Shown here piece after piece: positions 49,668-61,478 of a stretch of 64,000 nt of DNA. The first letter of the stretch is position 1. Every line of letters starts with the position of its first letter. The position numbers were made by a program, and so were the translations under genes. This stretch comes from Enterococcus_I eurekensis (lineage in GTDB: Bacteria; Bacillota; Bacilli; Lactobacillales; Enterococcaceae): contig NZ_JBHSGT010000037.1 in NCBI RefSeq assembly GCF_042654605.1, positions 17,225 to 81,224 on the forward strand, in the 5' to 3' direction. The notes under the pieces are model-generated. The model was not told where the DNA came from. It searched no databases and saw only the letters and a program-made list of their open reading frames with translations.

Positions 49668-51914
49668 ATGTCATCCAAGCATGCGCTATTAAAAGGAATG
49701 AATGAACGACAACAAGAAGCTGTTCAATTAACACAAGGGCCGCTTTTATTAATGGCTGGAGCCGGAAGTGGCAAGACCCGAGTCTTAACACATCGGATTG
49801 CCTATTTGATTGAAGAAAAAATGATTAATCCTTGGAATATTTTAGCGATTACTTTTACGAATAAAGCAGCTAAAGAAATGAAAGAACGGGTAACTCAATT
49901 ATTAGGTTCACAAGGGGAAGATGTTTGGGTTTCGACCTTTCACTCAATGTGTGTCCGTATTTTACGCAGAGACATTGATAAAATTGGTTATTCGCAAAAT
50001 TTTACCATCTTAGATTCAAGCGAGCAGCTATCTGTGATGAAACGTATCATTAAAGAATTGAATTTAGACCCTAAAAAATACGATGCTCGCGGTATTTTAG
50101 CAACCATTTCGAATGCAAAAAATGAAATATTGACGCCCAAAAAATACGAGGCTTTAGAAGGCGATTACTATCAAAAAATTGTAGCCAAATGTTATACTCG
50201 TTACCAAAAAGAATTGCAACGAAACCAATGTATGGATTTTGATGATTTAATTATGAATACGATTCGTTTGTTTCAAGGCGCACCCGAAGTTTTAGCGTTT
50301 TATCAGAATAAGTTTCAATATATTCACGTTGATGAATACCAAGATACCAACCATGCGCAATACACACTCGTTAATTTATTAGCAGCGCGTTTTAAGAACC
50401 TTTGTGTTGTCGGAGACGCTGACCAGAGTATTTATGGCTGGCGTGGCGCAGATATGCAAAATATTTTAGACTTTGAAAAGGATTATCCCAATGCTAAAGT
50501 CATTTTGCTTGAACAAAATTATCGTTCAACACAAACGATTCTTGAAGCAGCCAACCAGGTGATTAAAAACAATCGTAATCGTCATGAGAAAAAACTTTGG
50601 ACACAAAATCCTGAAGGCAAAGCAATTACTTACTATCGTGGGCAAAGTGAACGAGAAGAAGGTCAATTTATTGTCAATCAGATTGGGGAAGGAATCCGAG
50701 AAGAAAACCGTAAGTATAGTGATTTTGCTGTCTTGTATCGTACCAATGCTCAATCTCGTGCGATTGAGGATGTGCTCTTAAAAGCAAATATCCCCTACAA
50801 AATGGTTGGTGGACATAAATTCTACGATCGTAAAGAGATTAAAGATTTACTTGCCTATTTAAATGCGATTGCCAATCCAAGTGATTCCATTAGTTTGGAA
50901 AGAATTATCAATGTACCAAAACGTGGTGTCGGACCAACTTCATTAAATAAATTGCATCAATTTGCCAATATGCACGATTGGTCGTTACTTGAAACGGCGC
51001 AAAATGCTGATTTAGCCAATATCTCTGGTAAAGCGGGTTCAGAATTAAAAGCATTCGGTCAAATGATGCTCGACTTTACTCAAATGATTCCATATTTGTC
51101 GGTGACGGAGTTGACTGAGCAAGTACTTGAAAAAAGCGGTTATTTGAATGAATTACGCATTCAAAATACTTTGGAAGCACAAGCACGAATTGAAAACTTA
51201 GAAGAGTTTTTAACTGTTACCCAAGAATTTGATAAACAATATAGATTAGAAGTTGAAAATGAGGAAGGGGAAACGTCTCCCGAAGAACGTTTAATTATCT
51301 TTTTAAATGATTTAGCCTTACTATCGGATGTGGATTCGTATGAAGAAGAAAGTTCGCAAGTCACATTGATGACCTTACATGCAGCCAAAGGTTTAGAGTT
51401 TCCTGTTGTCTTCTTAGTTGGGATGGAAGAAAATGTTTTTCCATCTTCTCGTTCATTAACGGAAGATAAAGATGTCGAGGAAGAACGCCGTTTAGCCTAT
51501 GTTGGTATTACTCGAGCAGAAGAAAAGCTCTATATTACGAATGCTTTTTCTAGGATGTTGTATGGTCGTAGCCAATACAATCGACCATCACGCTTTATTA
51601 GTGAAATTAACCAAACGTTATTAGAAGAAACATCAAATCGTCCGGCAGCAACAAATCAAGGTTATGTTAGCCCACAAGTCATGAAGCCGGTCTATCATCA
51701 ACCGACAAGAGCAGCTGTTTCTAATAAGCAAATGACTGGTGCGCACGCAAGTGATTGGTCAATCGGAGATAAAGTTAATCATAAAAAATGGGGCCAAGGA
51801 ACCGTCGTTAAGCTGATTAGTAGTGGTCAGGATACAGAATTATTTATTGCTTTTCCACAACAAGGTGTGAAACGACTCTTAGCAGCTTTTGCACCCATTG
51901 AAAAAATCGAATAA
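49668..51914 (+). CDS. pcrA: ATP-dependent DNA helicase PcrA
   Basis: PcrA is the essential Gram-positive SF1A 3'-5' helicase. The 748-residue protein has Q-motif NERQQEAV, Walker A GAGSGKT (31-37), DEYQDTN, QNYRSTQ and [13 protein letters not shown]. The C-terminal Tudor-like RNA polymerase-binding domain begins [16 protein letters not shown] use the ATG at 49668; an in-frame ATG at 49656 lies within the AAAGGATG ribosome-binding region. ligA follows after 27 bases. Confidence 0.96.
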   Translation: MSSKHALLKGMNERQQEAVQLTQGPLLLMAGAGSGKTRVLTHRIAYLIEEKMINPWNILAITFTNKAAKEMKERVTQLLGSQGEDVWVSTFHSMCVRILRRDIDKIGYSQNFTILDSSEQLSVMKRIIKELNLDPKKYDARGILATISNAKNEILTPKKYEALEGDYYQKIVAKCYTRYQKELQRNQCMDFDDLIMNTIRLFQGAPEVLAFYQNKFQYIHVDEYQDTNHAQYTLVNLLAARFKNLCVVGDADQSIYGWRGADMQNILDFEKDYPNAKVILLEQNYRSTQTILEAANQVIKNNRNRHEKKLWTQNPEGKAITYYRGQSEREEGQFIVNQIGEGIREENRKYSDFAVLYRTNAQSRAIEDVLLKANIPYKMVGGHKFYDRKEIKDLLAYLNAIANPSDSISLERIINVPKRGVGPTSLNKLHQFANMHDWSLLETAQNADLANISGKAGSELKAFGQMMLDFTQMIPYLSVTELTEQVLEKSGYLNELRIQNTLEAQARIENLEEFLTVTQEFDKQYRLEVENEEGETSPEERLIIFLNDLALLSDVDSYEEESSQVTLMTLHAAKGLEFPVVFLVGMEENVFPSSRSLTEDKDVEEERRLAYVGITRAEEKLYITNAFSRMLYGRSQYNRPSRFISEINQTLLEETSNRPAATNQGYVSPQVMKPVYHQPTRAAVSNKQMTGAHASDWSIGDKVNHKKWGQGTVVKLISSGQDTELFIAFPQQGVKRLLAAFAPIEKIE

Positions 51915-51929
51915 AAAGAATAAATGTAG

Positions 51930-53951
<2,022 letters not shown>

Positions 53952-53954
53952 TCA

Positions 53955-55052
53955 ATGAAAAAACAAGGACACTTACTAGTACTTGCAACTAGTTTCTTTT
54001 TGTTAGCTAGTTGCGGTAGTTTAGAAAAAGAAATCAAACCGATTCGAGATGAACAAGCAGCAAACCAAACCGTTACAACTGGCCGAGTCGATCATGGTGT
54101 TTATCAAGGTGTTTTGACGGAGGGGTCGTATCAAACGAGTTCGATTCGTGGTTTGACTGCTGGTGGTACCTCAGTAGGATATAATCAAAAAAACTTTGAA
54201 GCGGGCTTGTTGAAACTTTCTAAAGCTACTTTTCCAACAGATGTTTATTACTTCCATGAAGGTAGCGTCTTAAATGAAGAAACGGTCTTGAAATGGTTAG
54301 GAAGAGAATCCAAAGAAAATCCAGAAGGCTTAAATGCTGAAAATAAAGAAATACCCCTTGTTTTTCAACAAGCGATTGAATACGATTTTTTTAAAGAAGA
54401 TGGAGAATCATTAAGTGGCTTAAGTCTAGGATTATCTTTTACGCGTTACGATGAAGAGGCGAATTCAACGACACCGATATCACAAGAAGTATTTATGAAA
54501 CAAGTTCGGAAAACAGTCAACGGAGTCTTGAGTCGAGTCCGTAAAATGCCCAGCCTAGAAAAAGTACCAATTGTCATTGGAATCTTTGAACAAGCCAAGA
54601 GTACGGATATTAATGGAGGCCATTATATTTATTCAGCCGTTAGCAAAGACGGGGAAAAGGCCGTGGATCTTTTTGACGAGGTGGAAGAAGCATATATTAC
54701 CTTACCGGTTTTAAGCGGCCAATCAAACCTGGCGACGGAACAAGGTTTGGCAAAAGTCTTTCAAACATTTAAATCGAGTTTGCAAAAAGCCTTTCCACAA
54801 GTAGTCGGTGTGACTGGTAAAGCGCATTATCTCGATAAAGAAGTTGAGTCACTAGTTATCAATCTGGATTCTAAATATTTTAGTCAAACAGAAATTGATA
54901 GTTTGACCCAATTTGTCGGCAAACAAATTGAATCGTTGTTTGAAGAAATTCAAGGATCCGTTGAAATCCAAATTCAAGCAGTGGCGACACCGCAAGCCTA
55001 TGTGGGAAGAAAAGCCGGAGAAAAAGAAATTATCTCTTATCAATTTGATTGA
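53955..55052 (+). CDS. camS: CamS family lipoprotein (sex pheromone precursor type)
   Basis: The 365-residue lipoprotein has a signal peptide ending in LLASC, with the lipidated Cys20. The mature part matches the CamS family, whose members release short hydrophobic peptides from the processed signal sequence; staphylococcal CamS and related enterococcal lipoproteins yield pheromones. Here the residues just before the Cys are SFFLLAS (13-19). The function of the mature lipoprotein is unknown. It starts 3 bases after the ligA stop, in the operon pcrA-ligA-camS. Confidence 0.9.
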   Translation: MKKQGHLLVLATSFFLLASCGSLEKEIKPIRDEQAANQTVTTGRVDHGVYQGVLTEGSYQTSSIRGLTAGGTSVGYNQKNFEAGLLKLSKATFPTDVYYFHEGSVLNEETVLKWLGRESKENPEGLNAENKEIPLVFQQAIEYDFFKEDGESLSGLSLGLSFTRYDEEANSTTPISQEVFMKQVRKTVNGVLSRVRKMPSLEKVPIVIGIFEQAKSTDINGGHYIYSAVSKDGEKAVDLFDEVEEAYITLPVLSGQSNLATEQGLAKVFQTFKSSLQKAFPQVVGVTGKAHYLDKEVESLVINLDSKYFSQTEIDSLTQFVGKQIESLFEEIQGSVEIQIQAVATPQAYVGRKAGEKEIISYQFD

Positions 55053-55119
55053 TAAAATGTTGGATATAACGCTTTCAAATGTTTTAAATAGCGATTCCAA
55101 TGAAAAAAGTGGAATTTCA

Positions 55120-55148
55120 TTTCAACAAGAGTGATAAAATGATACAAT
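55120..55148 (+). promoter_or_regulatory. Promoter of gatCAB
   Basis: TTTCAA (55120-55125), 17 bases, TACAAT (55143-55148) with TG one base upstream. Confidence 0.55.
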
Positions 55149-55199
55149 ACAGTGAAAAGAAAATGCAAAGTTGCATGAATGGATAAGAGGGGGATAATA

Positions 55200-55505
55200 T
55201 TGGCAATTAGTGAAAAAGAAGTCAAACACGTTGCTAACTTAGCAAAGTTGTCTTTTAATGACGATGAGTTAAAAGATTTTACCGTTCAACTAGGAAAAAT
55301 TATCGATATGGTTGAATTATTAGATGAGGTGGATACCGAAGGCGTTCCCTTTACATCCAATGTCGTTGATGTGATTAACGTGATGCGCGAAGATAATGCT
55401 ACTGAAGGTTGGAATCGTGATGAATTGATGAAAAATGTTCCAGAGTCAGAAGACGGTTTTATTAAAGTTCCAGCGATTATGGATAATGGGGAGGCTGGCG
55501 CGTAA
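55200..55505 (+). CDS. gatC: Aspartyl/glutamyl-tRNA amidotransferase subunit C
   Basis: GatC is the small scaffold subunit of the GatCAB amidotransferase, which turns Glu-tRNA-Gln (and Asp-tRNA-Asn) into the amidated form. The 101-residue protein starts [19 protein letters not shown]. The start is TTG 55200 after AGAGGGGG; an ATG at 55179 overlaps that site. The stop overlaps the gatA start by one base. Confidence 0.94.
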   Translation: MAISEKEVKHVANLAKLSFNDDELKDFTVQLGKIIDMVELLDEVDTEGVPFTSNVVDVINVMREDNATEGWNRDELMKNVPESEDGFIKVPAIMDNGEAGA

Positions 55506-56974
55506 TGGCAAATTTATATGATAAAAGTCTAGTTGAGTTGCATAACTTGCTTGCTTCAAGAGAAATTACAGCAACAGATTTAACGCATGCGACCTTTGAC
55601 CGAATTAAAGAAACGGAACCAAAAGTTGATTCTTTCATTACGTTAAATGAAGAAAAAGCACTTGATTTAGCTAAAGCAATCGATTTAAAAGGAATTACAG
55701 ATAACAATATTTTAGCAGGGATTCCAATTGGGATTAAAGATAACATTGTAACGAAAGACTTAAGAACAACGGCTGCATCAAAAATGCTTTATAATTTTGA
55801 GCCAATCTATGATGCAACAGTTATGGATAAAATTTATCAATCAGATATGATTCCAGTTGGAAAATTAAACATGGATGAATTTGCGATGGGTGGAAGTTCT
55901 GAAACGTCATATTTCAAAACGACTAAAAACGCTTGGGATCATACAAAAGTTCCTGGGGGATCATCAGGTGGTTCAGCTGCGGCTGTTGCTGCAGGTCAAA
56001 TTCCTGTTTCATTAGGAACAGATACGGGTGGTTCAATCCGTCAACCGGCAGCCTTCAACGGGATAGTTGGAATGAAACCGACTTACGGTCGCGTTTCTCG
56101 TTACGGATTAATTGCCTTTTCGTCTTCATTAGACCAAATTGGTCCATTGACTCGTAATGTTGAAGACAATGCTTACACATTAAATGCCATCAGTGGGTTT
56201 GATGCACAAGATGGCACTTCTTCTGGTCGTTTGGTTCCAGATTTCACAGCAAAACTAACTGGTGATGTTAAAGGAATGAAAATTGCGTTGCCAAAAGAAT
56301 ATTTAGGTGAAGGGATTCAACCTGAAATTAAGGAAGCAATTCTAAAAGCGGCAGATACTTATCGTAAATTAGGGGCAACAGTTGAAGAAGTTAGCTTACC
56401 GCATTCAAAATACGGTGTATCAGCTTACTACATTATTGCATCATCTGAAGCAAGTTCAAACTTGCAACGTTTTGATGGTATTCGTTACGGTTACCGTTCG
56501 GAAAACATCGATACATTAGAAGATGTTTATGTGAACTCACGTAGTGAAGGGTTTGGTATGGAAGTTAAACGCCGTATTATGTTAGGTAGTTTCTCATTAA
56601 GCTCAGGTTTTTACGATGCTCACTTTAAAAAAGCAGGCCAAGTTCGGACATTGATTAAACAAGACTTTGATAATGTTTTCAATGATTATGATTTAATCAT
56701 TGGCCCAACAGCACCAAACGTCGCTTATGGTCTTGGAGAAAATATTGCAAATCCATTAGCAATGTATCTAAGTGATTTATTAACAATTCCGGTTAACTTA
56801 GCGGGCTTACCAGGAATGTCAATTCCGGCTGGATTCTCAGAAGGGTTACCAGTTGGGTTACAAATTATTGGTAAACATTTTGACGAGCAAACAATGTATC
56901 AAGCGGCTTACGCTTTTGAACAAGCCACTGATTTCCATACGAAAAAACCAGTGATTTTAGGAGGAGGTAAATAA
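55505..56974 (+). CDS. gatA: Aspartyl/glutamyl-tRNA amidotransferase subunit A
   Basis: GatA is the glutaminase that supplies ammonia to GatB. The 489-residue amidase-signature protein has the Ser-cisSer-Lys set: [11 protein letters not shown] (Lys), [15 protein letters not shown] (cis-Ser) and [14 protein letters not shown] (nucleophilic Ser). It is coupled to gatC and gatB by TAATG overlaps. Confidence 0.97.
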   Translation: MANLYDKSLVELHNLLASREITATDLTHATFDRIKETEPKVDSFITLNEEKALDLAKAIDLKGITDNNILAGIPIGIKDNIVTKDLRTTAASKMLYNFEPIYDATVMDKIYQSDMIPVGKLNMDEFAMGGSSETSYFKTTKNAWDHTKVPGGSSGGSAAAVAAGQIPVSLGTDTGGSIRQPAAFNGIVGMKPTYGRVSRYGLIAFSSSLDQIGPLTRNVEDNAYTLNAISGFDAQDGTSSGRLVPDFTAKLTGDVKGMKIALPKEYLGEGIQPEIKEAILKAADTYRKLGATVEEVSLPHSKYGVSAYYIIASSEASSNLQRFDGIRYGYRSENIDTLEDVYVNSRSEGFGMEVKRRIMLGSFSLSSGFYDAHFKKAGQVRTLIKQDFDNVFNDYDLIIGPTAPNVAYGLGENIANPLAMYLSDLLTIPVNLAGLPGMSIPAGFSEGLPVGLQIIGKHFDEQTMYQAAYAFEQATDFHTKKPVILGGGK

Positions 56975-58404
56975 TGAACTTCGAAACTGTCATTGGGCTA
57001 GAGGTCCACGTAGAATTAAAAACAAACTCTAAAATTTTCTCACCAGCACCTGCCCATTTTGGTGCAGAACCAAATACCAATACACACGTAATTGACTGGG
57101 GCTATCCTGGTGTTTTACCAGTTATGAATAAACAAGCATTGGAATTTGGAATGAAAGCAGCGTTAGCTTTAAACTGTCAAATTTCACAAGATACTTATTT
57201 TGACCGTAAAAACTATTTCTATCCAGATAACCCAAAAGCATACCAAATTTCACAAGACGATAAACCAATTGGTCACGATGGTTGGATTGAAATTGAAGTT
57301 GAAGGTCAAAAGAAAGTTATTCGAATTAACCGTGTTCATTTAGAAGAAGATGCCGGCAAAAACATGCATGGAAAAGACGGCTATTCACATGTGGACTTAA
57401 ACCGTCAAGGAACACCATTAATTGAAATTGTTTCAGAAGCTGACATGCGCTCACCTGAAGAAGCATACGCTTTTATTGAAGCGTTACGTTCAATCATCCA
57501 ATACACAGGTGTTTCTGATGTGAAAATGGAAGAAGGTTCAATGCGTTGTGATGCGAACATTTCTCTACGTCCGTACGGGCAAGAGGAATTTGGTACAAAA
57601 GCAGAAATCAAGAACTTGAACTCATTAAACTTTGTTCGCCGTGGCTTGATTTATGAAGAAAAACGCCAAGCAAAAGTTTTATTATCAGGTGGCGAAATCC
57701 AACAAGAAACACGCCGTTTTGAAGAAGCAACGAACACAACAAGCTTAATGCGTGTAAAAGAAGGCTCTGCTGATTACCGTTTCTTCCCAGAACCAGACGT
57801 TCCTCACTTTAAAATTAGTGATGAATGGGTTGAAAAAGTTCGTCAATCGTTACCAGAAATGCCATTAGCGCGTCGTGCGCGTTATATTGCTGATTTTGAA
57901 TTGCCAGAATACGATGCAATGGTCTTAACCTTAACAAAAGAAATGTCTGATTTCTTTGATGCAACAATTGCTGCAGGCGCGGATGCCAAACAAGCATCCA
58001 ACTGGTTAATGGGTGAAGTTTCAGCTTACTTAAATAGTGAAAAATTAGAGTTACACGATACAAAATTAACACCTGAAAACTTAGCAGGCATGATTTCTTT
58101 AATTGCTGATGGTACAATCAGTTCGAAAATTGCTAAAAAAGTATTCCGTGAATTAATTTTAAATGGTGGGGATGCGAAGAAAGTCGTTGAAGAAAAGGGC
58201 CTAATTCAACTATCCGATCCAAGTCAATTATTACCAATAATTAATGAGATTTTAGATAACAATCAACAATCAATTGATGACTTCAAAAACGGAAAAGATC
58301 GTGCAGTTGGTTTCTTAGTTGGTCAAATTATGAAAGCAACTCGCGGTAAAGCTAATCCAGGTATTGTTAATAAATTATTACAAGAAGAACTATCAAAACG
58401 TTAA
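56974..58404 (+). CDS. gatB: Aspartyl/glutamyl-tRNA amidotransferase subunit B
   Basis: GatB is the kinase/amidotransferase subunit that activates Glu-tRNA or Asp-tRNA. The 476-residue protein begins [17 protein letters not shown] and has the [17 protein letters not shown] and [13 protein letters not shown] segments. The C-terminal YqeY-like tail domain is also present. GGAGGAGG precedes the ATG. dagK follows after 10 bases. Confidence 0.97.
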   Translation: MNFETVIGLEVHVELKTNSKIFSPAPAHFGAEPNTNTHVIDWGYPGVLPVMNKQALEFGMKAALALNCQISQDTYFDRKNYFYPDNPKAYQISQDDKPIGHDGWIEIEVEGQKKVIRINRVHLEEDAGKNMHGKDGYSHVDLNRQGTPLIEIVSEADMRSPEEAYAFIEALRSIIQYTGVSDVKMEEGSMRCDANISLRPYGQEEFGTKAEIKNLNSLNFVRRGLIYEEKRQAKVLLSGGEIQQETRRFEEATNTTSLMRVKEGSADYRFFPEPDVPHFKISDEWVEKVRQSLPEMPLARRARYIADFELPEYDAMVLTLTKEMSDFFDATIAAGADAKQASNWLMGEVSAYLNSEKLELHDTKLTPENLAGMISLIADGTISSKIAKKVFRELILNGGDAKKVVEEKGLIQLSDPSQLLPIINEILDNNQQSIDDFKNGKDRAVGFLVGQIMKATRGKANPGIVNKLLQEELSKR

Positions 58405-58414
58405 GAGGTGTATC

Positions 58415-59416
58415 ATGAAAAGAGCTCGGGTAATTTATAATCCTACGTCAGGGAAAGAGTTAATGAAAAAAAACTTACCTGATATTTTAGACGTATTGGA
58501 ACAAGCTGGTTTTGAGGCAAGTGCTTATGCAACGACAGCTGAACCAGAGTCTGCGAAAAAGGAAGCCCGACGAGCAGCGGAGGCGGGCTTTGACTTAGTC
58601 GTTGCAGCTGGTGGTGATGGCACAATTAATGAAGTTGTAAACGGAATTGCTCCATTGGAAAATCGTCCTAAAATGGCGATTATTCCAGGAGGAACCACGA
58701 ATGATTATGCACGGGCTTTAAAGGTGCCACGTGATAACATTCGTGCAGCAGCAGAAGTGATTTTAAAAAATCAAACGGTGAAAATGGACATCGGTAAAGC
58801 AGCAGAAATGTATTTTATCAACATTGCTGCTGGTGGTCATTTAACTGAATTAACTTATGAAGTCCCATCTGAATTAAAAAGTATTTTTGGTTATTTAGCT
58901 TATTTAGCCAAAGGGGCAGAATTATTGCCGCAAATCAAGCCAATTAAAATGCATTTGAAATATGATGAGGGTGTTTATGAAGGCAATGCCTCGATGTTTT
59001 TCTTAGGATTAACCAATTCTGTGGGCGGTTTTGAACAAATTGTTCCAGATGCGAAATTAGATGATGGTAAATTTTCGTTGATTATCGTTAAAACAGCCAA
59101 TGTCTTTGAGATTATTCATTTAATCCGCCTTATGTTAAGTGGAGGGAAACACGTAAACGACAAACGTTTGATTTACACGAAGACATCAAAATTGGAAGTT
59201 AATATTCCAAACCCTGAAAAACGTCTGATGATTAATCTAGATGGTGAGTATGGTGGCGATGCGCCGATGACTTTTACGAACTTAAAAAATCATATTGAAT
59301 TTTATGCAAATATTGATGATATTCGAGATGATGCTGTCATTGGTGAATACGACGAAGTAAGTAAAGACTTTTTAGAAGAAGTTGAAAAACTTGAACAAAG
59401 TGAACAAGCAGAATAA
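58415..59416 (+). CDS. dagK: Diacylglycerol kinase, DgkB-type
   Basis: The 333-residue protein is a soluble lipid kinase that returns diacylglycerol, formed during lipoteichoic acid synthesis, to phosphatidic acid. It has the ATP loop AAGGDGTINEV (GGDGT at 66-70) and IIPGGTTNDYARAL. The ATG at 58415 follows AAGAGGTG; an in-frame ATG 17 codons upstream lies inside gatB. The gatCAB-dagK-rlmCD order is common in Lactobacillales. Confidence 0.94.
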   Translation: MKRARVIYNPTSGKELMKKNLPDILDVLEQAGFEASAYATTAEPESAKKEARRAAEAGFDLVVAAGGDGTINEVVNGIAPLENRPKMAIIPGGTTNDYARALKVPRDNIRAAAEVILKNQTVKMDIGKAAEMYFINIAAGGHLTELTYEVPSELKSIFGYLAYLAKGAELLPQIKPIKMHLKYDEGVYEGNASMFFLGLTNSVGGFEQIVPDAKLDDGKFSLIIVKTANVFEIIHLIRLMLSGGKHVNDKRLIYTKTSKLEVNIPNPEKRLMINLDGEYGGDAPMTFTNLKNHIEFYANIDDIRDDAVIGEYDEVSKDFLEEVEKLEQSEQAE

Positions 59417-59430
59417 AGAATAATAAAGTT

Positions 59431-59476
59431 AAGGAAATGTGGAAAAACATTTTGTTTTCAACCACATTTCCTTTCT
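59431..59476 (+). terminator. Terminator after dagK
   Basis: AAGGAAATGTGG and CCACATTTCCTT are perfect arms; the T-tract after is broken (TCTTG), so termination may be partial. Confidence 0.6.
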
Positions 59477-59538
59477 TGTTGCCTTTTTCAATGAAATTCA
59501 CTAGAATAGAGTGAATATGCAAATAAAGGAGAAAACAA

Positions 59539-60912
59539 ATGAACCCCAAGAATTTAAAAAAAAACCAAGAATTAGATGTAACAATTATCGATTTGTCGCA
59601 TGAAGGATTAGGTGTTGCTAAAGTCGATAACTATCCTTTGTTTATCGAAAATGCACTGCCTGGTGAAGAAGTAAAAGTGAAAATCATTAAAGCTGGTAGT
59701 AAATTTGGCTATGCTCGTGTTACTGAACGTTTAACAACAAGTCCAGATCGTGAAGAAGTTTTAAATGATGATTTACTACGTACAGGTATCGCTCCGTTAA
59801 GCCACTTAGCTTATGCAAAGCAATTAACCTTTAAACAAGAGCAAGTTGCAAAAGTAATGACTAAAATCGCTAAGATGCCGGAAGTGGAAGTGTTACCGAC
59901 AGTTGGCATGGAATCACCAATTGAATATCGTAACAAAGCACAAATCCCTGTTCGTAAAATGCAAGGTAAATTAGTTACTGGTTTTTATCGTAAGAACAGC
60001 CACGATATTATCCCAATTACTGATTTTTACATTCAAGATCCAGCAATTGATTCTGCAATCGTAAAAATTCGTGAAATTTTAGAACGCTTTAATATTACAG
60101 CTTATAACGAAGAATTTAATGAAGGCTTTTTACGTCATATCATTATTCGCCGTGGCCATTATAGCCATCAAATGATGGTTGTTTTAGTTACAAGACGTGC
60201 GAAATTCTTCAAAGGCCGTGAAATTGCTGAAATTATTAAAGAAGAAATTCCGGAAGTTGTTTCAGTTATTCAAAACATTAATGAAGAAAAAACAAATGTC
60301 ATTTTAGGTGAAAATGAAAAAGTCTTATTTGGTCAAAGCTATATTGAAGACCAATTACTAGGAAATACGTATCATATTTCATCAAAATCATTCTACCAAG
60401 TGAATACGTTACAAGCAGAGGAGTTATACAAAAAAGCCTTCGAGTTAGCGGAACTAAAACCAACAGATGTCGTTATTGATGCGTATGCTGGAATTGGTAC
60501 GATTGGTTTAAGTATTGCCAAACAAGTTCGTCATGTCTATGGGATGGAAGTCGTTGAAGAAGCCGTCGAAGATGCGAATAAAAATGCGGCAATTAACGGG
60601 ATTGAAAATGCCACTTACCTAGTTGGTAAAGCAGAAAAAACAATGAAACAATGGGAAAAAGCTGAAATTGCGGCGGATGTTGTGTTTGTTGATCCGCCAC
60701 GTAAAGGTTTAGATGCGTCATTTATTGAAGCAACTTGTGAAATGAAACCAGAAAAAGTTGTTTATATTTCATGTAATCCTGCCACTATGGCTCGTGACTT
60801 AATTGCCTTTAAAGAAAATGGTTACATTGCAAAAGTTGTTCAACCAGTCGATTTATTCCCACAAACACACCATGTGGAGTGCATAGCGTTGATACAAAGA
60901 CAAACTATGTAG
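59539..60912 (+). CDS. rlmCD: 23S rRNA (uracil-5-)-methyltransferase RlmCD
   Basis: This TrmA/RumA-type enzyme adds m5U to 23S rRNA; in Gram-positive bacteria one protein (RlmCD) modifies U747 and U1939. The 457-residue protein has an N-terminal TRAM domain (about 1-60), SAM motif DAYAGIGTIGLSIA, VFVDPPRKG and the catalytic Cys412 in YISCNPATMARD. No iron-sulfur cysteine cluster is seen near residues 70-90. The C-terminus is HHVECIALIQRQTM. The sequence character changes just after the stop, and this gene's 3' end is a known insertion point for mobile elements. Confidence 0.93.
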   Translation: MNPKNLKKNQELDVTIIDLSHEGLGVAKVDNYPLFIENALPGEEVKVKIIKAGSKFGYARVTERLTTSPDREEVLNDDLLRTGIAPLSHLAYAKQLTFKQEQVAKVMTKIAKMPEVEVLPTVGMESPIEYRNKAQIPVRKMQGKLVTGFYRKNSHDIIPITDFYIQDPAIDSAIVKIREILERFNITAYNEEFNEGFLRHIIIRRGHYSHQMMVVLVTRRAKFFKGREIAEIIKEEIPEVVSVIQNINEEKTNVILGENEKVLFGQSYIEDQLLGNTYHISSKSFYQVNTLQAEELYKKAFELAELKPTDVVIDAYAGIGTIGLSIAKQVRHVYGMEVVEEAVEDANKNAAINGIENATYLVGKAEKTMKQWEKAEIAADVVFVDPPRKGLDASFIEATCEMKPEKVVYISCNPATMARDLIAFKENGYIAKVVQPVDLFPQTHHVECIALIQRQTM

Positions 60913-61057
60913 AAATTCTGAGATTCAAGCAGTTTCATGATCATTTCATATTTATTGAAGATGAGCACAATTTCAAGAAAAAAGTGCTAAAAAAGCATTT
61001 CGATGTTTCAGTAGTTGTTAACCTAGAGTGTGGAGACACAAGAAAATAAGGAAAGTT

Positions 61058-61093
61058 AAAAATCAGCAAGGATTAAAATACTTGCTGATTTTT
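61058..61093 (+). terminator. Terminator downstream of rlmCD
   Basis: AAAAATCAGCAAG and CTTGCTGATTTTT are perfect 13-bp arms. Confidence 0.85.
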
Positions 61094-61107
61094 GTATTTA
61101 TACTTTC

Positions 61108-61195
61108 AGACTTGTTAAAAGGACAAGTCAAGAATGGTGGTTTTGATAATTCTAGAATGGCAAAAAGGAAAAGTCTAGACTTGTTAAAAAGACAA
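61108..61195. repeat. Pair of 19-bp direct repeats in the junction
   Basis: AGACTTGTTAAAAGGACAA (61108-61126) and AGACTTGTTAAAAAGACAA (61177-61195) differ at one base and start 69 bases apart. The first also forms a palindrome, GACTTGT-N7-ACAAGTC (61109-61129). They might be recombination or protein-binding sites. Confidence 0.75.
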
Positions 61196-61380
61196 CCTAA
61201 CTATATAGAGATTAGTTAGATTGATAGAGTTAGATTGATATTAGGGGTGGAAGCAAAAAACTTTTCTTTCAAAAGTGGATATAAACTGATACGGAGATAT
61301 ACCGTAACAGGTTTAAAATAAATATTGACATACTAGTAAATAGAATTATATTTACTTATCTATAAAAGACAAAACAGAAA

Positions 61381-61432
61381 TGGTTTAAGTAAACCATTGA
61401 CAACCATTTCGTATTATGGTATAGTTAAACCA
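61381..61432 (+). promoter_or_regulatory. Promoter of the methyltransferase gene with two 16-bp operators
   Basis: TTGACA (61397-61402), 17 bases, TATAGT (61420-61425) is a strong promoter. TGGTTTAAGTAAACCA (61381-61396) abuts the -35 and TGGTATAGTTAAACCA (61417-61432) covers the -10; they match at 13 of 16 bases and both are palindromic. The layout suggests repression or feedback by a dimeric DNA-binding protein. Confidence 0.75.
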
Positions 61433-61478
61433 TAATCAAAAAGTTTATTCTATTTAACTAAATTTAGGAGGGAATTGT

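Larger units (their letters stand above)
60913..61478. other. Non-coding junction region after rlmCD
   Basis: About 565 bases without a supportable gene. It holds, in order, a terminator (61058-61093), a pair of 19-bp direct repeats (61108-61126 and 61177-61195), one promoter-like TTGACA-16-TATATT (61325-61352), and the promoter-operator of the methyltransferase gene. Base composition is strongly AT-rich from here on. An open frame of 63 codons at 61028-61219 has no ribosome-binding site and crosses the terminator, so I do not call it. Confidence 0.6.

Noticed and set aside
55060..55080. cre-like sequence ATAACGCTTTCAAA after camS
   Set aside because: Only the right half fits the catabolite-response consensus; at least three conserved positions differ.
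61028..61219. Open frame of 63 codons after rlmCD
   Set aside because: It crosses a strong terminator hairpin and both direct repeats and has no ribosome-binding site.
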